From the NCBI GenBank assembly GCA_020736575.1, contig JAGPYM010000003.1, positions 1,488,001-1,552,000 of the forward strand: a stretch of DNA of 64,000 nucleotides, written 5' to 3'. Below, in pieces: positions 34,373 through 47,200 of this stretch. The notes under the pieces are model-generated. The model was not told the DNA's origin and searched no databases. It was given only the letters and a program-made list of their open reading frames with translations. The stretch's first letter is position 1. Each line of letters starts with the position of its first letter. A program made the position numbers and the translations under genes. Source of the stretch: Thelonectria olida (taxonomy: Eukaryota; Ascomycota; Sordariomycetes; Hypocreales; Nectriaceae).

Positions 34373-36690
34373 GTGCGGGATGCGGGCAGCGGGCAGCGGC
34401 ATCATGGATGCAGCAGCAGCAGATTCTCAATTCATCGATCAAAGAAAGTGTGTGCGCTCAACCCCGGAGGGAGGCAAAGAACAAAGCACCCAGCAAGCCA
34501 AGGATAGCCAGCAGGGATCACGGCTGCCCGTTATGCATCCGTCAGCCAGCCAAAACTTTCCCGTGCAGTTGGACGCGCCCAGTGGCATTATGCGATTCTC
34601 TGCTCTTGTGGAGAGAAGCGATCAGCTCGAGGGGACACCCCAGGCGATCCCGACGCACCTCGGCGCCATTGGACGCCTGAGAGGGTCACTTGTCTCTCCA
34701 TTTCATTTTGGCCATTTTCCTTTTTCTCTTTTTGCTTTTTCCTGCTTCGACTGCTGATGATTCCCTCCCTCTCCCGTCCTTTTTTGTTCCGAATCATGGC
34801 ATCATGTCTGAAGCATTTGCACAACCGGGGGCATCGCGGGTGTGCGTGAGTGAGAGGTTTTTTCTGTTTCGGATATGAACGTCGGAGGGAGATGCCACCC
34901 ACAGCAGGCGTTTAAAACCAAAGTCCCAAACCTCCCTCTTCCAAGTGCCGGGGGTGTCACTTGTACCTCGCCCAGGACTGCACGTAGAGTAAATGGGTGG
35001 TGGAGCGTATCATCTCGATCTTGTGTGCTCTTCTTTTTTGATGCCCCGTTTGTTCTCCAGAAGAAGGATGGAATACAAAAAGAAAAGACGCTATTCGTTC
35101 ATATAAACTGTTCGAAGGGTTGTTACTTGTTGGCAGAAGCCGGCAGACAAGACGCAGTGCTTGATGCAAGAAGCTGGTGCTTCAAACATCCATAGACTTC
35201 CTCCCCAAGAGATGCAATGCTACACAACGCACAGCAAGCTCTGATCAAAGAACCCCAAAGAACTGGCGATATGCCCGTTGTCCTCGTTCAACGTTTTCTT
35301 CGAAAGGGGGGCGTGTGCGAAATAAGAAGCCGTCAACGTCACACCCCCCCTCCTTGGTCGAGTTTTCGATAGTGTCGCTCCGATCGAACTCGGCTTAGCG
35401 ACCATTGTCTCGCTCTGGATGGAGGTATCGGATCGAGTTGAGGGGCATGTTCAGCACGTCACACACACATCCGCATATCGCAGCTGCTGGCTTTCATGTG
35501 CTGAAGGAGACAAAAAAGAAAACGAGGCGCATGCTGTCTGCCGTTAACGTGAAGCCCAGCCAGCCACAAACTGCCCGCGGTTTCGGGACTGTTGCCGCAT
35601 TTCTCACCACCACGCCCAATTCTTATTGTCTCTTACATGAATGCCCTCATCGCCGTCGCCTCATGAAATGTGCACATGACGGCCCAACAAGGGCGAGACC
35701 GACCATGAGTGGGAAAGGAAAAAAAAAAAAAATCAATTGGAAGAAATTTGGCCGTCACACATCCCACTCAGCCCGGGGTCGCAGGTCAGGTCCTTGCGCC
35801 ACGATAAATCATGCCTCTTGCTCCCCACACGTTTCTCTCTCCTTGGTTCCTCCTGCACGCTCTTTTTCTTTCTCGTTCAAAGGGACAGCGGGTGATTGCC
35901 TGGCTCAATGGAATCGCGCCGTGTGGTCCGATGCCTGATAAAGAGGTCGAGGCCAGGCCGTGACCTTCTGTGCTCCGTAAAGTCGCCCAGTCTGAGGGCG
36001 ACGCGTCTTTGAGACGAGGTCGCACTTTCAGGACGCGTTGTTTTGGGTCGGGTCGCGTCGTGGCCAATCATTGCGCGCGAATGGGCAGGGTCTGAAGTTG
36101 GACGGTTGCAACAAAGGCCGGCGTTATGAACGGAGGATCCACATTCAGCGTTTACTGCTTTGATGAGCTTGTCTTGTCGGGTGCCTTGGAAGATATTCCT
36201 GATGGTGGTGAGAGGAGGAGGTGGTGGTATTGTGGTCAGGTGGTCAGGTGTGCATCGAAATCGTCATTCGCTTTTCTCCATTCACCATTCAGCTTCAGAA
36301 CCCGTCTCGATTGAGAAAGTCAATGCTCTCAATGAACGAGATATGACGAATGGCAAACCGGCCATGTCAGGCACCGAAACCGCCGCCATGTCTCATTTGC
36401 ATTGCATTGGGTTGCACTGCCACTACCTGACTCTGTCGTTGAGGAATCAATCATCTGTTGAGTCTCTCATCGCAATCTTCCCCTGCATGCGCGTGGATGA
36501 ACTGTACGAATAGTCTGAAGAGTAGCCATTCCCACCGAGAGGCGCCCATACAGCAGACAGCCAGCAGAAGCCGACATTGCACGTATCCTCTCTTATGGAC
36601 CGCGTCCAGAAGGCCGATTGTCCGATACGCCGGCTCCGTAAATAGAAACCAGCCGGGGCTTTAAGTGCCTGTGGATTAGGAAGTTAGCGA

Positions 36691-36729
36691 CTACCTTAGG
36701 CACCCAGTTAGTTACCTTACCTAAGGTAG
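36691..36729. repeat. Inverted repeat with 10-base arms
   Basis: CTACCTTAGG at 36691-36700 and its exact reverse complement CCTAAGGTAG at 36720-36729. Confidence 0.8.
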
Positions 36730-38874
36730 GTACTAGGCCTTGGTGAGTGGCAGCTACCTTGGTCGTCTCCCTCCCTCAAACGGGGAACCGGAGATACGGA
36801 GCCAAGGAAAAAGGGAGGAGCTGAGGAGTTGAGGGGCTGAACTGGGCCGTGGCTGGTGGAGATCAAATCAAGAAGTGAGTCTCCGGCTTGTGTCCCGGCC
36901 AATCACAGAGCTTCCAATGTGCCTTCCCTTAACGGAGCCCACATTCGTCTCCGTTCAGGCCTGGAACCAGCAACAGGACAAGAACGTCCGAAACATTTCA
37001 TCGCGTTCGGGTCTCTACGTAATGAACTGTCTCTGCCTGTTCTCCTTTTTGTAGAGCAGCTTGAACAGCCGAGAGATGGCTGTGAACACATGTACGAATG
37101 AATGGCCCTCGACTGACATGACCATCTTGTAATAAATTGCGATATAATCATGTACGTATATCAAACACATGTATGTACCTTACAGCAGGCATCGTCGAAA
37201 CCTTGGGGCCCTTTTTTCCTTTTTCGTTTGTTGTTGGGTTCGTGTGATGCAAACACCATCTCGCAGAAGAAGCTGTCAATCTATGTAAGTATCACACACC
37301 ACCCATCTTTACTTTTTGAGCCAACGACATGCTTACAGCCGTCACTAGTAGAAGAGGCGATGCATCCACTGCCGAGAGATCAACCAACATCATCCGCATT
37401 CCCCGTCACAACCACATATCGCCGCGGCCTCTCATGGCTGGGAGTCACGGAATTGAACAGACGACCTCATCTCCTCACCGCGTTTCCAAAACATGCCACT
37501 TTGTTTCGTTTGGCCGTTTGGCATTTAAAGATTGGATCGAGTCGTGATCCCTGGCCGGCCTCCTGATGTCAACCCCAACCTCCCATATATGCACAATGTC
37601 GCTGTGTGCGGCGCACGGGAATAGTGCCATCGGGCACAACCGTTCAGAGCTACCTGTCTCTCACACGCTTTTTGTACCATTCGCTCTTGTACCCAATGCA
37701 CGAACCGAATCGGCATTGCCACCTTCTTGCCTCAACTCGTCCGAGATCCATGTCGCTTCTTCCCGTGTCCCCATCGCCAATCAAACCCGTGTCCACTCCT
37801 CGACCACGCTCCACGAGGCTATTCGCTCGTTGCAGCCGTTCTGCCTCTGCCTGCCAGTCCAGTTGAACGAAGCCAAGAATGCATTAAACGCCAATCTTCC
37901 GCAACCGGGTTTTGGCGAGATTCACCGGACGTGACAACGCATCTAGCTCCAAAACCACAAAAGCCTAGTTCCCTGAAAGCCTTGTCAACATCCCTGCTTC
38001 GGGGGACGGCACTGATCTTATCAGCCCCGGGATTTGGCATCTCTCTGCCGTAATTAGATGTTACGTAGTCTAGGGCAGCCATGTTCTGGAAAGCTTGAAA
38101 GCATCGAGTCTCGCTGATCATTACTCCGTACTGTCCTTGCAATTGACTCCCTTGCACTTATCTAGACATCTTAACGACGGCAGTCCTGTGAAATTGAGCA
38201 AAGACTTCAGCAATTTCCTACCAAGTCAGAACAATAGATAATACCCAAGGTAGACTGGAGAGTAACGACCAGTGCACACCCTCCTGTACACCAAAAGACT
38301 CGCTTGTAACTCAAACACCCACACCTTTCTTCCCATTCGTACATCTGCACCACACACACACTCTCTCTCTTTGAGAACTCGCGGGAAGCAGCAGCAGCAT
38401 GCATGGGTCCCTGGAAAAAGAGGAGGTTGGTAAAGCGACCCGTGCTCTTCTCCATCTATGCACGAACCTGCCGACTCTTGTTTCATCCAAATTGATTACC
38501 GCCCACATCGTCACGTACAAACGTGCTACCGACCAAGTACAAACCCTCGGACGAGCCGGGGGTGGACTGGCATTCGCTGAACCCTCGAGACCTCATCCGA
38601 CACCCGACATCTCTGCCATTTGTTTACTCCTGCTCTGAGATACCCGGGCTGGAGTAGTTTGGACGAGAATGAACAATAGAAGGCATGCCTTGACACAACC
38701 ATAGACCATGTAGACAAAACACTGTGGATAAATTGTCAAAATTACATATCAGACGACTGCTGGAGACACCATTGCACCGAGGTCCAGACTCAACCTAACT
38801 ATACCCACCAACTCTCTCCCTCTCTCTTCAAGTCAGTCTCCAACTGAGGCCTTGTCACATCCACGTGAACCATA

Positions 38875-41800
38875 TTAATCCAAAACCCGCCCCGCTACGG
38901 CCGCGGCGCTGGTGTCCTTTGTAGTAGTCTTCTTGAGCGATTTGCCCAGTTGAATCTCGTTCAAGAAGCCAGCGGGACGACCGCCAGATGGAGGTGCTGG
39001 GGCACCACCTGGGGGAGGGGGAGGAGGAGGAGGAGGAGGCGCTCCTGCACCGGGCATGGGTGGAGGAGGAGGGGGAGGAGCCGAAGGGGCACCGGTTGGC
39101 GGCATGGGAGGCGGCGGCGGCGGCGCTGCTGGAGCACTGCTCTCCGGCAGAGGAGGTGGTGGTGGAGGCGCGGCCGGAGCACCAGTGCTAGGCAATGGTG
39201 GAGGAGGAGGAGGAGAAATGGGAGACTCGGTGCTTTGAGGAGCTGGGCTCGCCGGCGTTGATCCCCTGCCCGCGGCTGAGAGAGGTCGAGGGGGGGCCAT
39301 GGTACCGAACAGAATAGATGCCAGCTGGGCAGCGTTGCCACCGCCAGGACGGTCATCGTCCGAGTCTTCATCCTCAGAGTCCTTGTCTGAACCCCAGTCA
39401 TCCGAATCAGCCCGTCTGCGCGAGACTGGGGCGGCGGGAGGAGCTGGCGCTGGCGCTGCGGCCGCGGCAGCCTTCTCCTGAGTAATGCGGTGGAAGGGGT
39501 TCGTAGACGCATCAGGAGCAGGGACAGGAGGCGCCGGGGGAGTGGCAGCAGAAGCAGCAGATGCGCTCTCGGATGATTGATGAGACATCATGCGGAAGAA
39601 GGGATTCTTGCTCTCTGTCTCGGCAGGGGGAGAGGTGACAACCGTAGGAGGAGACATCTCGGGGATAGGGGCAACCTCTGGAACCGTTGGGGGTGGCGAT
39701 GGCCTCCTCTCCAGCTCCTGGCTGCCTACTTGGCTACCACCTAAAGTGGGAGTGGACGCCTGAGGAGTGATTTGCTGTGGGCCTTCATCGTCATCCGACG
39801 AAGAGCTATCGTCTTCATCCATGGCCGCAAGCTGGCGTTGGAGCTCAAGCTCTCGCTGGCGAGCAGCCTCAATCTCGGCCCGTCGAGCAGCAAGCTTGGC
39901 CTCCTTCTGCTTGGCCTCGGCGACAGCCGCCTTCTTGCGCTTTTTCTCTTCCTCCTTGCGAAGCTTGTTCTGTTTCACCTGCTCCTCAAGAGCCTTGAGT
40001 CGAGCCTCGGCGGCCTCGCGTTCTTGGGCAAGCTCGTCTTCCTGTTCCTTAGCAGCATTCCTGCGCGAATTGGTTAGTCACCGTATACCTCCAAGTGTGA
40101 ACCAGAACTTACTCCAACTCCCGGGTCTGACGTTGCTGTTCCTCATGTTCCTGAGCAAGGCGCTCCTCTTCAGCATGTTTGGCCGCAGCTGCAGCCTCCT
40201 CCTCAGCCTTCTTTGCGGCATCGGCGGCATCATTCTTGCCTCGGTGCCTAGTGGGAGGTGGTGGAGGCTTCCTGGACTCAGGCTTGGCGGCGGGCTCAGG
40301 GGCAGGTGGTGGTATACCCTGTTCTTCTGCGAGACGGGCCTGGCGTTCAGCCTCTCTGCGCGAATCCTCCTCTTCAGCTTGACGCAGCTTGGCGGCTCGC
40401 TCTGATCTCTCACGCTCAATGCGCTGAGCGGCTGTCTCCCCACTCTTCGTGGGAGCCTTGATTCCTAGAGCGGCAAGACGCTCCGCCATACGCTGCTCAG
40501 CCTGTTGTTTGATGTAGGCGGCGCGTTCCTCAGGGGTCTTGTAAGCTGAGTATGAACCGCCAGCAACAGGGGGAGTGGCTGTGCGGGACGTAGATACGGG
40601 ACTCCCAACTCGAGGGTTGGCAACTCGCTCAGGTCGAGTCTCCTCCACGACAGGTCGTGCAGGTCGCTTGTCCTGAGAACGAGCTCGAGCGGCCCGGCTC
40701 TCGCGCTGGAGGTCAAAGATGAAGTCGCGAACCTCGTCTTCAACGCCGAGTGCGTCTTCCCAGCGGCGCTTCTCATGCTCACTGGTGCTGTCCTTTCCGC
40801 CTTCCTTGAGGCTGTCCTCGATACCATGAGCGAAGTCTCGGACGCTTTCCTCGACATCCTGGACCATGCGCTCGTTGCCCTCCTTCTCATTCTTCACCTT
40901 GATGTTCTCCTCCTCGAGTCGCTTAGGAGCATCGGTGTCCTCGGTACCAATATCGATCTTCTTTCCAGTCAAGGCGGCGGTTCGTTGCTGCATCATAGCC
41001 TTGGCTCGGGCCTTGAGTCGATCAGACTCAGTGACGGCACCGCCAGGACCAGTTCCGACAATGGGAGTGCCACTGCTGGGGTGAGCCTTGGCATCCTTGA
41101 GGCGGAACAGCTCGAGTCTGGCCTCCATGATTGCTCGTTCCGTCTTTCGCACTTGGGAAGCGAGGTCAGGAACCTTGTCAGTCAGCTTCTGGAGCTGACG
41201 CTTGAGAGTCCTTCGTTCAGCATCAGAGTCACCAGAGATTAAAGCGGCATCGGGATGAGCGTCAATGTCCTCCTGAATACGGCGAATGCGGCGGTAGAGT
41301 TCTTCGGCTTCTCGTCGATCCCGTCTGTCGAGGATATCGTCTTCCTCGTGGTTCTTCTCATCAGCAAAGTCCATAGCATCGAGCAAAACCTCCTTCTCTT
41401 TAATCTTCTTCCTCAGCTGATCCAAGCTCAACTCGTCATTGGAGGCGACAGATGAGGGAGAATCAGGCCGGGGAGAGTTGTTGCCAACCCTACGTCGAGC
41501 GCTCGACCTATATCCGAATTTTTCGTCGTCGTTCTTGAAGACAGTGCCATCCTTGCGACCGCCAGCAGAGCCACCAGGCGCACCCCTGAAAGACCGGTTC
41601 TTCATGTAACTGACGCCAGTCTTCTGAGGTAGCAGGGCAGCCCCTGAGTTCTTACGGAAGTCAGACTCTTCATGAAGCATCGACTTGAGAGCGCCGATAG
41701 ACTGGCTGAAGTTACGAGTTGAAGGGGGAACGAGCTCCGCAGGCAGAGTGCTGGGCAAGGGGTACCCATTAAGCTTTCTGTAGATCAAGTGCATGGCAAC

Positions 41801-43418
41801 AGCAAACTCGTCCAGATCAAGTCGACCCTTGTTGCCGTTGTCGGCCAGAGTCCAAACTCTCTCCAAATCAGGCTTCTCGAGACCGCTCTGGCCAAAGATT
41901 TCAATGGCCTGGTCACCGCCAATGAACCCCTTTCCGAGGCCGTCCCAAGCCTTGAAAAGAGCATCGTATCGAGTCTTCTCTTCCTTTGTAATAGCCCAGG
42001 GGATGACAGCATTGCCCTGTAGGCCCTGGGTAGTATAGTTTCCAGCCTCACGACCCTGCTGAGGCATCATTCGAGCCTGAAGAGCGTCGATATTGGGCAG
42101 CCCAGTGGCGGGGGCATTGACAAGACCCCACTGGCCGGGCATTCCGGTAGGTTGGGCATTCAAGGGAGCAACCATACCGCCTGCTGAAGCATTTGGCGAA
42201 AGCGACTGGTTGAAGCCAGTGGGCATGGGCGGCATTGGGGGCCGGGGACCAGAGTAGCCGGCGGCCGTAGGGTTCTGTTGCATGCCGGGGAAGCCCGTCT
42301 GCTGGGCTTGCAAGCCTTGCTGTCCAAATCCTGTTTGTTGTCCGGGGAATCCCGTCATCTGATTCTGGAGAAGTTGCGAGTTCGACGCTTGAGGCTGAGG
42401 TTGGTGGAGGGTAGGCGGGGTCGCCGTATTTGTCCGGATCTCAGGGGTAGTGCTGCTGCCCACACCCGCTTCATCTGGGACGCTGAAGCTGATGATATCC
42501 ACCATGCTGGAAACTTCGTTCTTGACAACGTCGGGAAGGGTCGGTGGAAGCTGCTTGCCCGTGAGTTTGAGGTTGCAGAGATACATGGCAAGCGCAAATT
42601 CAGGGAAATACAGTTGGCCAGCTCGGGTTGTATCAGCCAATGTCCTGTCGTATATGGTTAGGAATTGTCGCAATCGAGACTCAAGATAGTTAGAGTCGCG
42701 GAATAACTCACCAAATATGCGAGAGAGAGTCGCCATCGAGTCTTGATCGCAGAAGAAGGTCGCGTGCCTTGTCTCCTGACATGGTCATGGAACCCTCTCC
42801 AACCGCAGACTTGAACAGAGTCTCAAACTTGGACTGATCCTGGGCCGTAATGAATGACAGCCTCTGGTTGGGGATCTTGTTTGGCGCTGGCTTCTCAGCC
42901 CTTCTACCCCTTGGCTTCGTTGTGCCGCCGGTATGGAACGATGCGGCCATCTCAGTAAAGCCGGTGGCCTGAGGCTTCATCGGAGGGGGGGGGTTCGACG
43001 GTCCGGAGCTGGCTTGCGGTGAGGAGGTAGAGAAGGTATTCGGCTGCTGCTGCTGCTGCTGCTGGGGCTGTTGTTGGGGTTGCTGCTGTTGGAATTGCTG
43101 CTGGAACTGCTGCGGAATCGAAGGCATGGGCGGTGCGCCGGTCTGGAAGCTTTGCTGAGGCTGCACCTGGCCTGGGAAGCCGGTGAACTGCTGCTGGAGC
43201 GGCTGTTGAGGTTGCAACCCAGCGCCTTGCATGGGGAATCCGGTCATCTGTGCCTGTAGAGGAGCCTGTCCGAACCCCGTGGGCTGTGGCGCAAAGGGAC
43301 CTGGTTGCTGCTGCTGCTGACCAGGAGCCAAGTTGTTAAAAGAGCCGCCTCCATATTGCTGCGGCCCGCCAGGACGCTGGCTGTTTCCGCCCAAAAAGGC
43401 GTTGGAGTTCGAATACAT
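38875..43418 (-). CDS. PAN1: Actin cytoskeleton-regulatory complex protein PAN1
   Basis: Endocytic scaffold that links coat proteins to Arp2/3 actin assembly at the plasma membrane. Exons 43418-42712, 42644-40113 and 40060-38875 join in frame to 1474 residues, the usual size. Order: Gln/Pro/Gly-rich N-terminus with PTGF-type repeats; first EH domain at about 187-295; a second Gln-rich linker; second EH domain at about 449-545, with an EF-hand loop [12 protein letters not shown]; basic and charged region with coiled coil at about 635-805; a long Glu/Arg/Ala-rich helix ([20 protein letters not shown]); proline-rich runs for profilin and SH3 partners; and a WH2-like actin-binding end, [13 protein letters not shown]. 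Several sites fit the L-x-x-Q-x-T-G consensus of Prk1/Ark1 kinases, for example LLQNQMTGF and [16 protein letters not shown]-type polyglutamine tract is encoded at about 43043-43110. Confidence 0.94.
43043..43110. repeat. CTG-type trinucleotide tract inside PAN1
   Basis: Interrupted CTG/TTG units on the plus strand encode a glutamine-rich stretch on the minus strand in PAN1 exon 1. Probably length-variable. Confidence 0.75.
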
Positions 43419-44254
43419 GGCGAGGTAGACGTCTCTTCAGATGCAAGTAGAGACGTGCAGAGCTCGTGGGGGGTTCGATCGAGGGGATTATGGCCGACTC
43501 AGAAAGGCGACAAGAGGAGCGTGGAAGCTCCGCAGGTATCGGAAATGAGGGGAACAACGAATGCGAGACTAAACAAGTAGAATACGAAAACCAGAATGGA
43601 GACGGCTGAAGAAGAGAGAGGGTATGAAGATGGGCGTGGATGGCGATTTGATGACGAGGCAATCACCCACGAGAGTTAAAAGTTGATGATGGGAGGACGG
43701 TGGTCAAGCGTCCCTGATGACGACTGGCAGATTCGGGTCGCAGCGCCAAACCATCAGCAAGTTTGGGCTTGCTCGCTGGCTGCACCTGAATGGGGCTGGG
43801 TATTCCAGGCTCCCCCTTTACGGGACCTAAAATTGGTGTGGAGTGGCTTGATTCGCCGAGGTTCCACTTGGGGAAAGGCACCTTGTGTGACGGTGTGTGT
43901 GGCTGGGGAGCCGTGTACGTCCTTCAGTGCAAATATGGGCAATCTTCCACGACATGCCACAGGGTGCAACAAGACAAAAGATATTCAACCTGTAACTAAG
44001 ACAGGCAATCAATTCACGCTGTATCATTATTTTCCTAACCAAGAGGAAGGGTATCAAGAACCTGCTTGCAGCACACAAATGCATCCTAAATCGCACACTC
44101 AAAAAACAACGATGCTCGTAATCCATCCTCATCGTTTGAACGCCATCTTCACCAGATTGAACCATTCCCCCGTCCATTCCAAGCAGTCAACCAAGATGAG
44201 ACAAAGAAAAGACCCAAAATGCGTATCCACCAATCCATGACTATTAAATCATTC
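43419..44254. promoter_or_regulatory. Spacer holding the PAN1 promoter
   Basis: About 840 bases between the PAN1 start codon and the 3' end of the next minus-strand gene. Should hold the PAN1 promoter and the neighbour's 3' untranslated region. No coding signal. Confidence 0.55.
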
Positions 44255-47200
44255 TCATGTACGCCGCTCATCGACATGGATCCCGTGTTCCTCCTCCTCG
44301 ATAAGTCCCGCCTCCTCGCTCCAGAATCGCCGATGCGCCTGGATTTCCAGTCCGAAATCGCTATCATGAGGATCCGTAAATGTGTAATCATACTCGGGAG
44401 AACCGCACGTCGCCGCCGTCTCCTCCGGCTGGTTGCCCAGACTGTATTCTCTATCCACTGGACTGTCGAGATCGGGAGGCGTGGGGATCGCCGAACCCGT
44501 GCTCTGGCTGTCCACTGCCGGACTTCCGGCGCCATCGCTTGACACAAGCGAGTAAGACCTCATTGCCTTTGCATTTTGATCGGGTAGCAGTCGGTTCATG
44601 CTAGTTGCCAGCGAGATGACGCTTGCCCTCTTGTTCAGGTTACCAGAAGAACCGTATCGGCTTGTGGTCCGGAGGGACCTGTACGCTCGGATTGCAAGGC
44701 CACCAAATTCCCTGGAAAAGATCTCGTCTCCATCTTGAGCTCCCGGATCAGCCGACTCTTGGCGACCGTCTTGTCCCTCCTGGTAGAGCAGTTTGTTCCT
44801 CTCGAGAACTTGCTGTAGTGTCTGAGTGGCATCTTCCCACCCGTCTCTCAATTGCTGTGCCAGTGGTTGGCTGACGCTCTGTGGTACCTTCTCGCTTCGG
44901 AACATGGAAATTTTCGACTGTCGCCGAGCAGATGTGGCCGTCTGAATTGCCTTGTCGACAGATTTCTGAACCGTCCGGGAAAGGTCCTCATCATCAAACG
45001 CAGAAAAGTATCGGATAGTCGTATTGTCCGCCAGGTGCTTCACAAGATGCCGGAAGTTGGAGAGATTGAAGCCATTGCCCTCGCAGTCCAAGCTGTGTAG
45101 AGTCTTGTTGGACGAAATTGCCTCTGCGAGATCTCCAATGTTGACGTTGAGCATCTGACTTCGTACCCGAAGATGCTCGATTCGTGTATTCGCACGGAGG
45201 CCGCTCAGTGCCCTCGAGAAGTCCTGTCCCAGGTGGCCGTCGTCCAGCTTTGCATCAAAGCCCGAGAGATCGAGGTATCTCACGGTGTCGTTATTCGAAA
45301 AGAAGTCCGATACGGCCTCGCAGGCCTCTTCACTAAATGAATCAACTGTAGTCGTGCCTGCCAGACTAAGGCACTCAATCGTAGTGTTGACGGTCAGTGC
45401 TCGGAGGAGTTTGATGTAGCTCGTTTCGAGATTGAACTCAACCATTCGGATAAACAAACTCCATGGGCCAAAGCCACATGAGATGGCTTCGCACAAGTTG
45501 TCAATTCCCTCATCCAGGCGGTTGCCGTTGATGTGCACTGCCATCCTTCTCGACTGGCCCATTTCCCAAAAGAGGTGGGCGACTTGTCGGCCATTGAGGC
45601 CGCAATTGCTGAGGCGGAGGACTCGAAGGTCGAGTGAGTTGGGGAGTCTCAGATAGCTAGCGATTAAATCGACAGTTGCGTCGTTCAACTAGTGGTTGTA
45701 CGTCAACAAGAGTGCAATATGATAGCCAAGAATCAACTTACAGCAATGCCTGACAAGTCTAGCTCCTCCAAGACCCAAAAGTTGAGCGCCGCTTCGTCGA
45801 AGAGAGATACTCCAGGAGGTAGCCGGGTATTTCCAGCAATCCTCAACGACTTGATAGCCCGAAGTTCGGCGAGCGAAGGATATATGACCTCGAATTTGAC
45901 AGTTCCCTGGTTGTCAGATGTGTCCACGACTTCCAGGCTAGCAGCTTGTCCAGAGATTCCCGTCCACACCTTCGTCAGGCCAGCATCTCCCAGTCCACAT
46001 TTTGCTATCTCAAGTTTCTTTAGGTAGGTGTGGTCGAGGACAAGAAGGTTAGCCATGTCCTCGACATCCCCAGGGTAGAGCAGGTTCCCGGAGAGCGAGA
46101 TGCTATGGCATCGGCATGCCTCATATCTCAACAACCACAGGATCGGTCGAAATACTTCTGTAGTCAATTTGCGTGCGTACTCAGGGTCGACTTTAGCGCG
46201 AGCAGGCAGGCTCGTTGATGTCCGAGATCCAAGGACGTTTCTCAAGTCAATACTTCGAATGGATTCGGATGAAAAGACCAAAGCGTGGATTTCCAAGACT
46301 AGAATTGGCGCCTGCATGAGGAGATCGTAATGTTCCTCAGAAATGCGTCGACCTGGGCAAAGTTAGTTACTGCTTACACTTGACTAGCAGAAACATACCA
46401 TTTAGGGAGTTGTAGACGATGGCATCACCATATTGGGAGTAGTCGTGTTTTCCAGTGAGAGATGACAAGTCGACATCGCGGAAAGACAAGGCCTTGAAGT
46501 AGCTGTTGTATCTTAATGCCCGGAAGACAGCAAGAAGCTGCAGTGGGGAGTAGGCAGAGCCCCTTGAAGGGAGAAGGCGGAAAGTTGCTTGAGACTGCGC
46601 ATCCCATTCGATATTCCACCGAGGAACTTGCACGTGAAAGGCGGCACAGTATGCATGGAGACTTCGCTTCAGGCCTCCCAAATCATTTCCGGACGTTAGC
46701 TGAAGAGGAGGAGGCAGGCCCTTGACATCAAAAATGTCTTGCTGTAAATGCTGTGGCCACATGGGCTTCAGTTCTCGATCAAGTTTGGTCATGGTCTCGA
46801 TAATCCGGCGATAGTGAATACTGGCAAGTTCAAGTCGAGTCTCGCGTCCAAATGGAATTCTAGAAATAGTCAATACCTGAGAATATGCTCTTGCTTTCAC
46901 TTTGTGCCTTGACTTACCGAAAGCTCATGACGAATCGTTGTTCTTGAGATGCCACAGATGCCTTGAAGCGAGTAATAGTTACCGTGCCAAAAGACTGCAC
47001 CCTGACCCGAAGGTCTCCAGCAGAGAGCATGGCATCTGCTTTCAGAACTTCGAGAAAGTAGCACATACAGGGCCCGAGGACAACGTAGTACGATGGGCCG
47101 TCCGCAGGGTGCTGAGTCTCTTCCGCAGACAGTGATTTCTGTGGTAGACCAATGATGCGTTTGGCAACGGGAAACGTCAAGATTTTTACATCGCCTTGAG

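Larger units (their letters stand above)
32609..38874. other. 6.3 kb spacer upstream of the forkhead gene
   Basis: No supported gene. Near 32609-33340 the sequence is G+A-rich on the plus strand (C+T-rich leader on the transcribed minus strand). It holds (AGG)10 at 33201-33230, a 38-T run at 33541-33578, a GTAT-rich microsatellite at 34282-34372, an inverted repeat at 36691-36729 and a CA/CT run at about 38350-38371. Open frames here have no codon bias. The PAN1 3' end lies at the right edge. Confidence 0.5.

Noticed and set aside
34215..34757. Tyr/Val/Met/Cys-rich open frames
   Set aside because: Direct translation of the GTAT microsatellite.
37436..37480. Sequence resembling the 3' half of a tRNA on the minus strand (GTTCAATTCC)
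   Set aside because: The T stem does not pair and no 5' half exists at the right distance; at most a relic.
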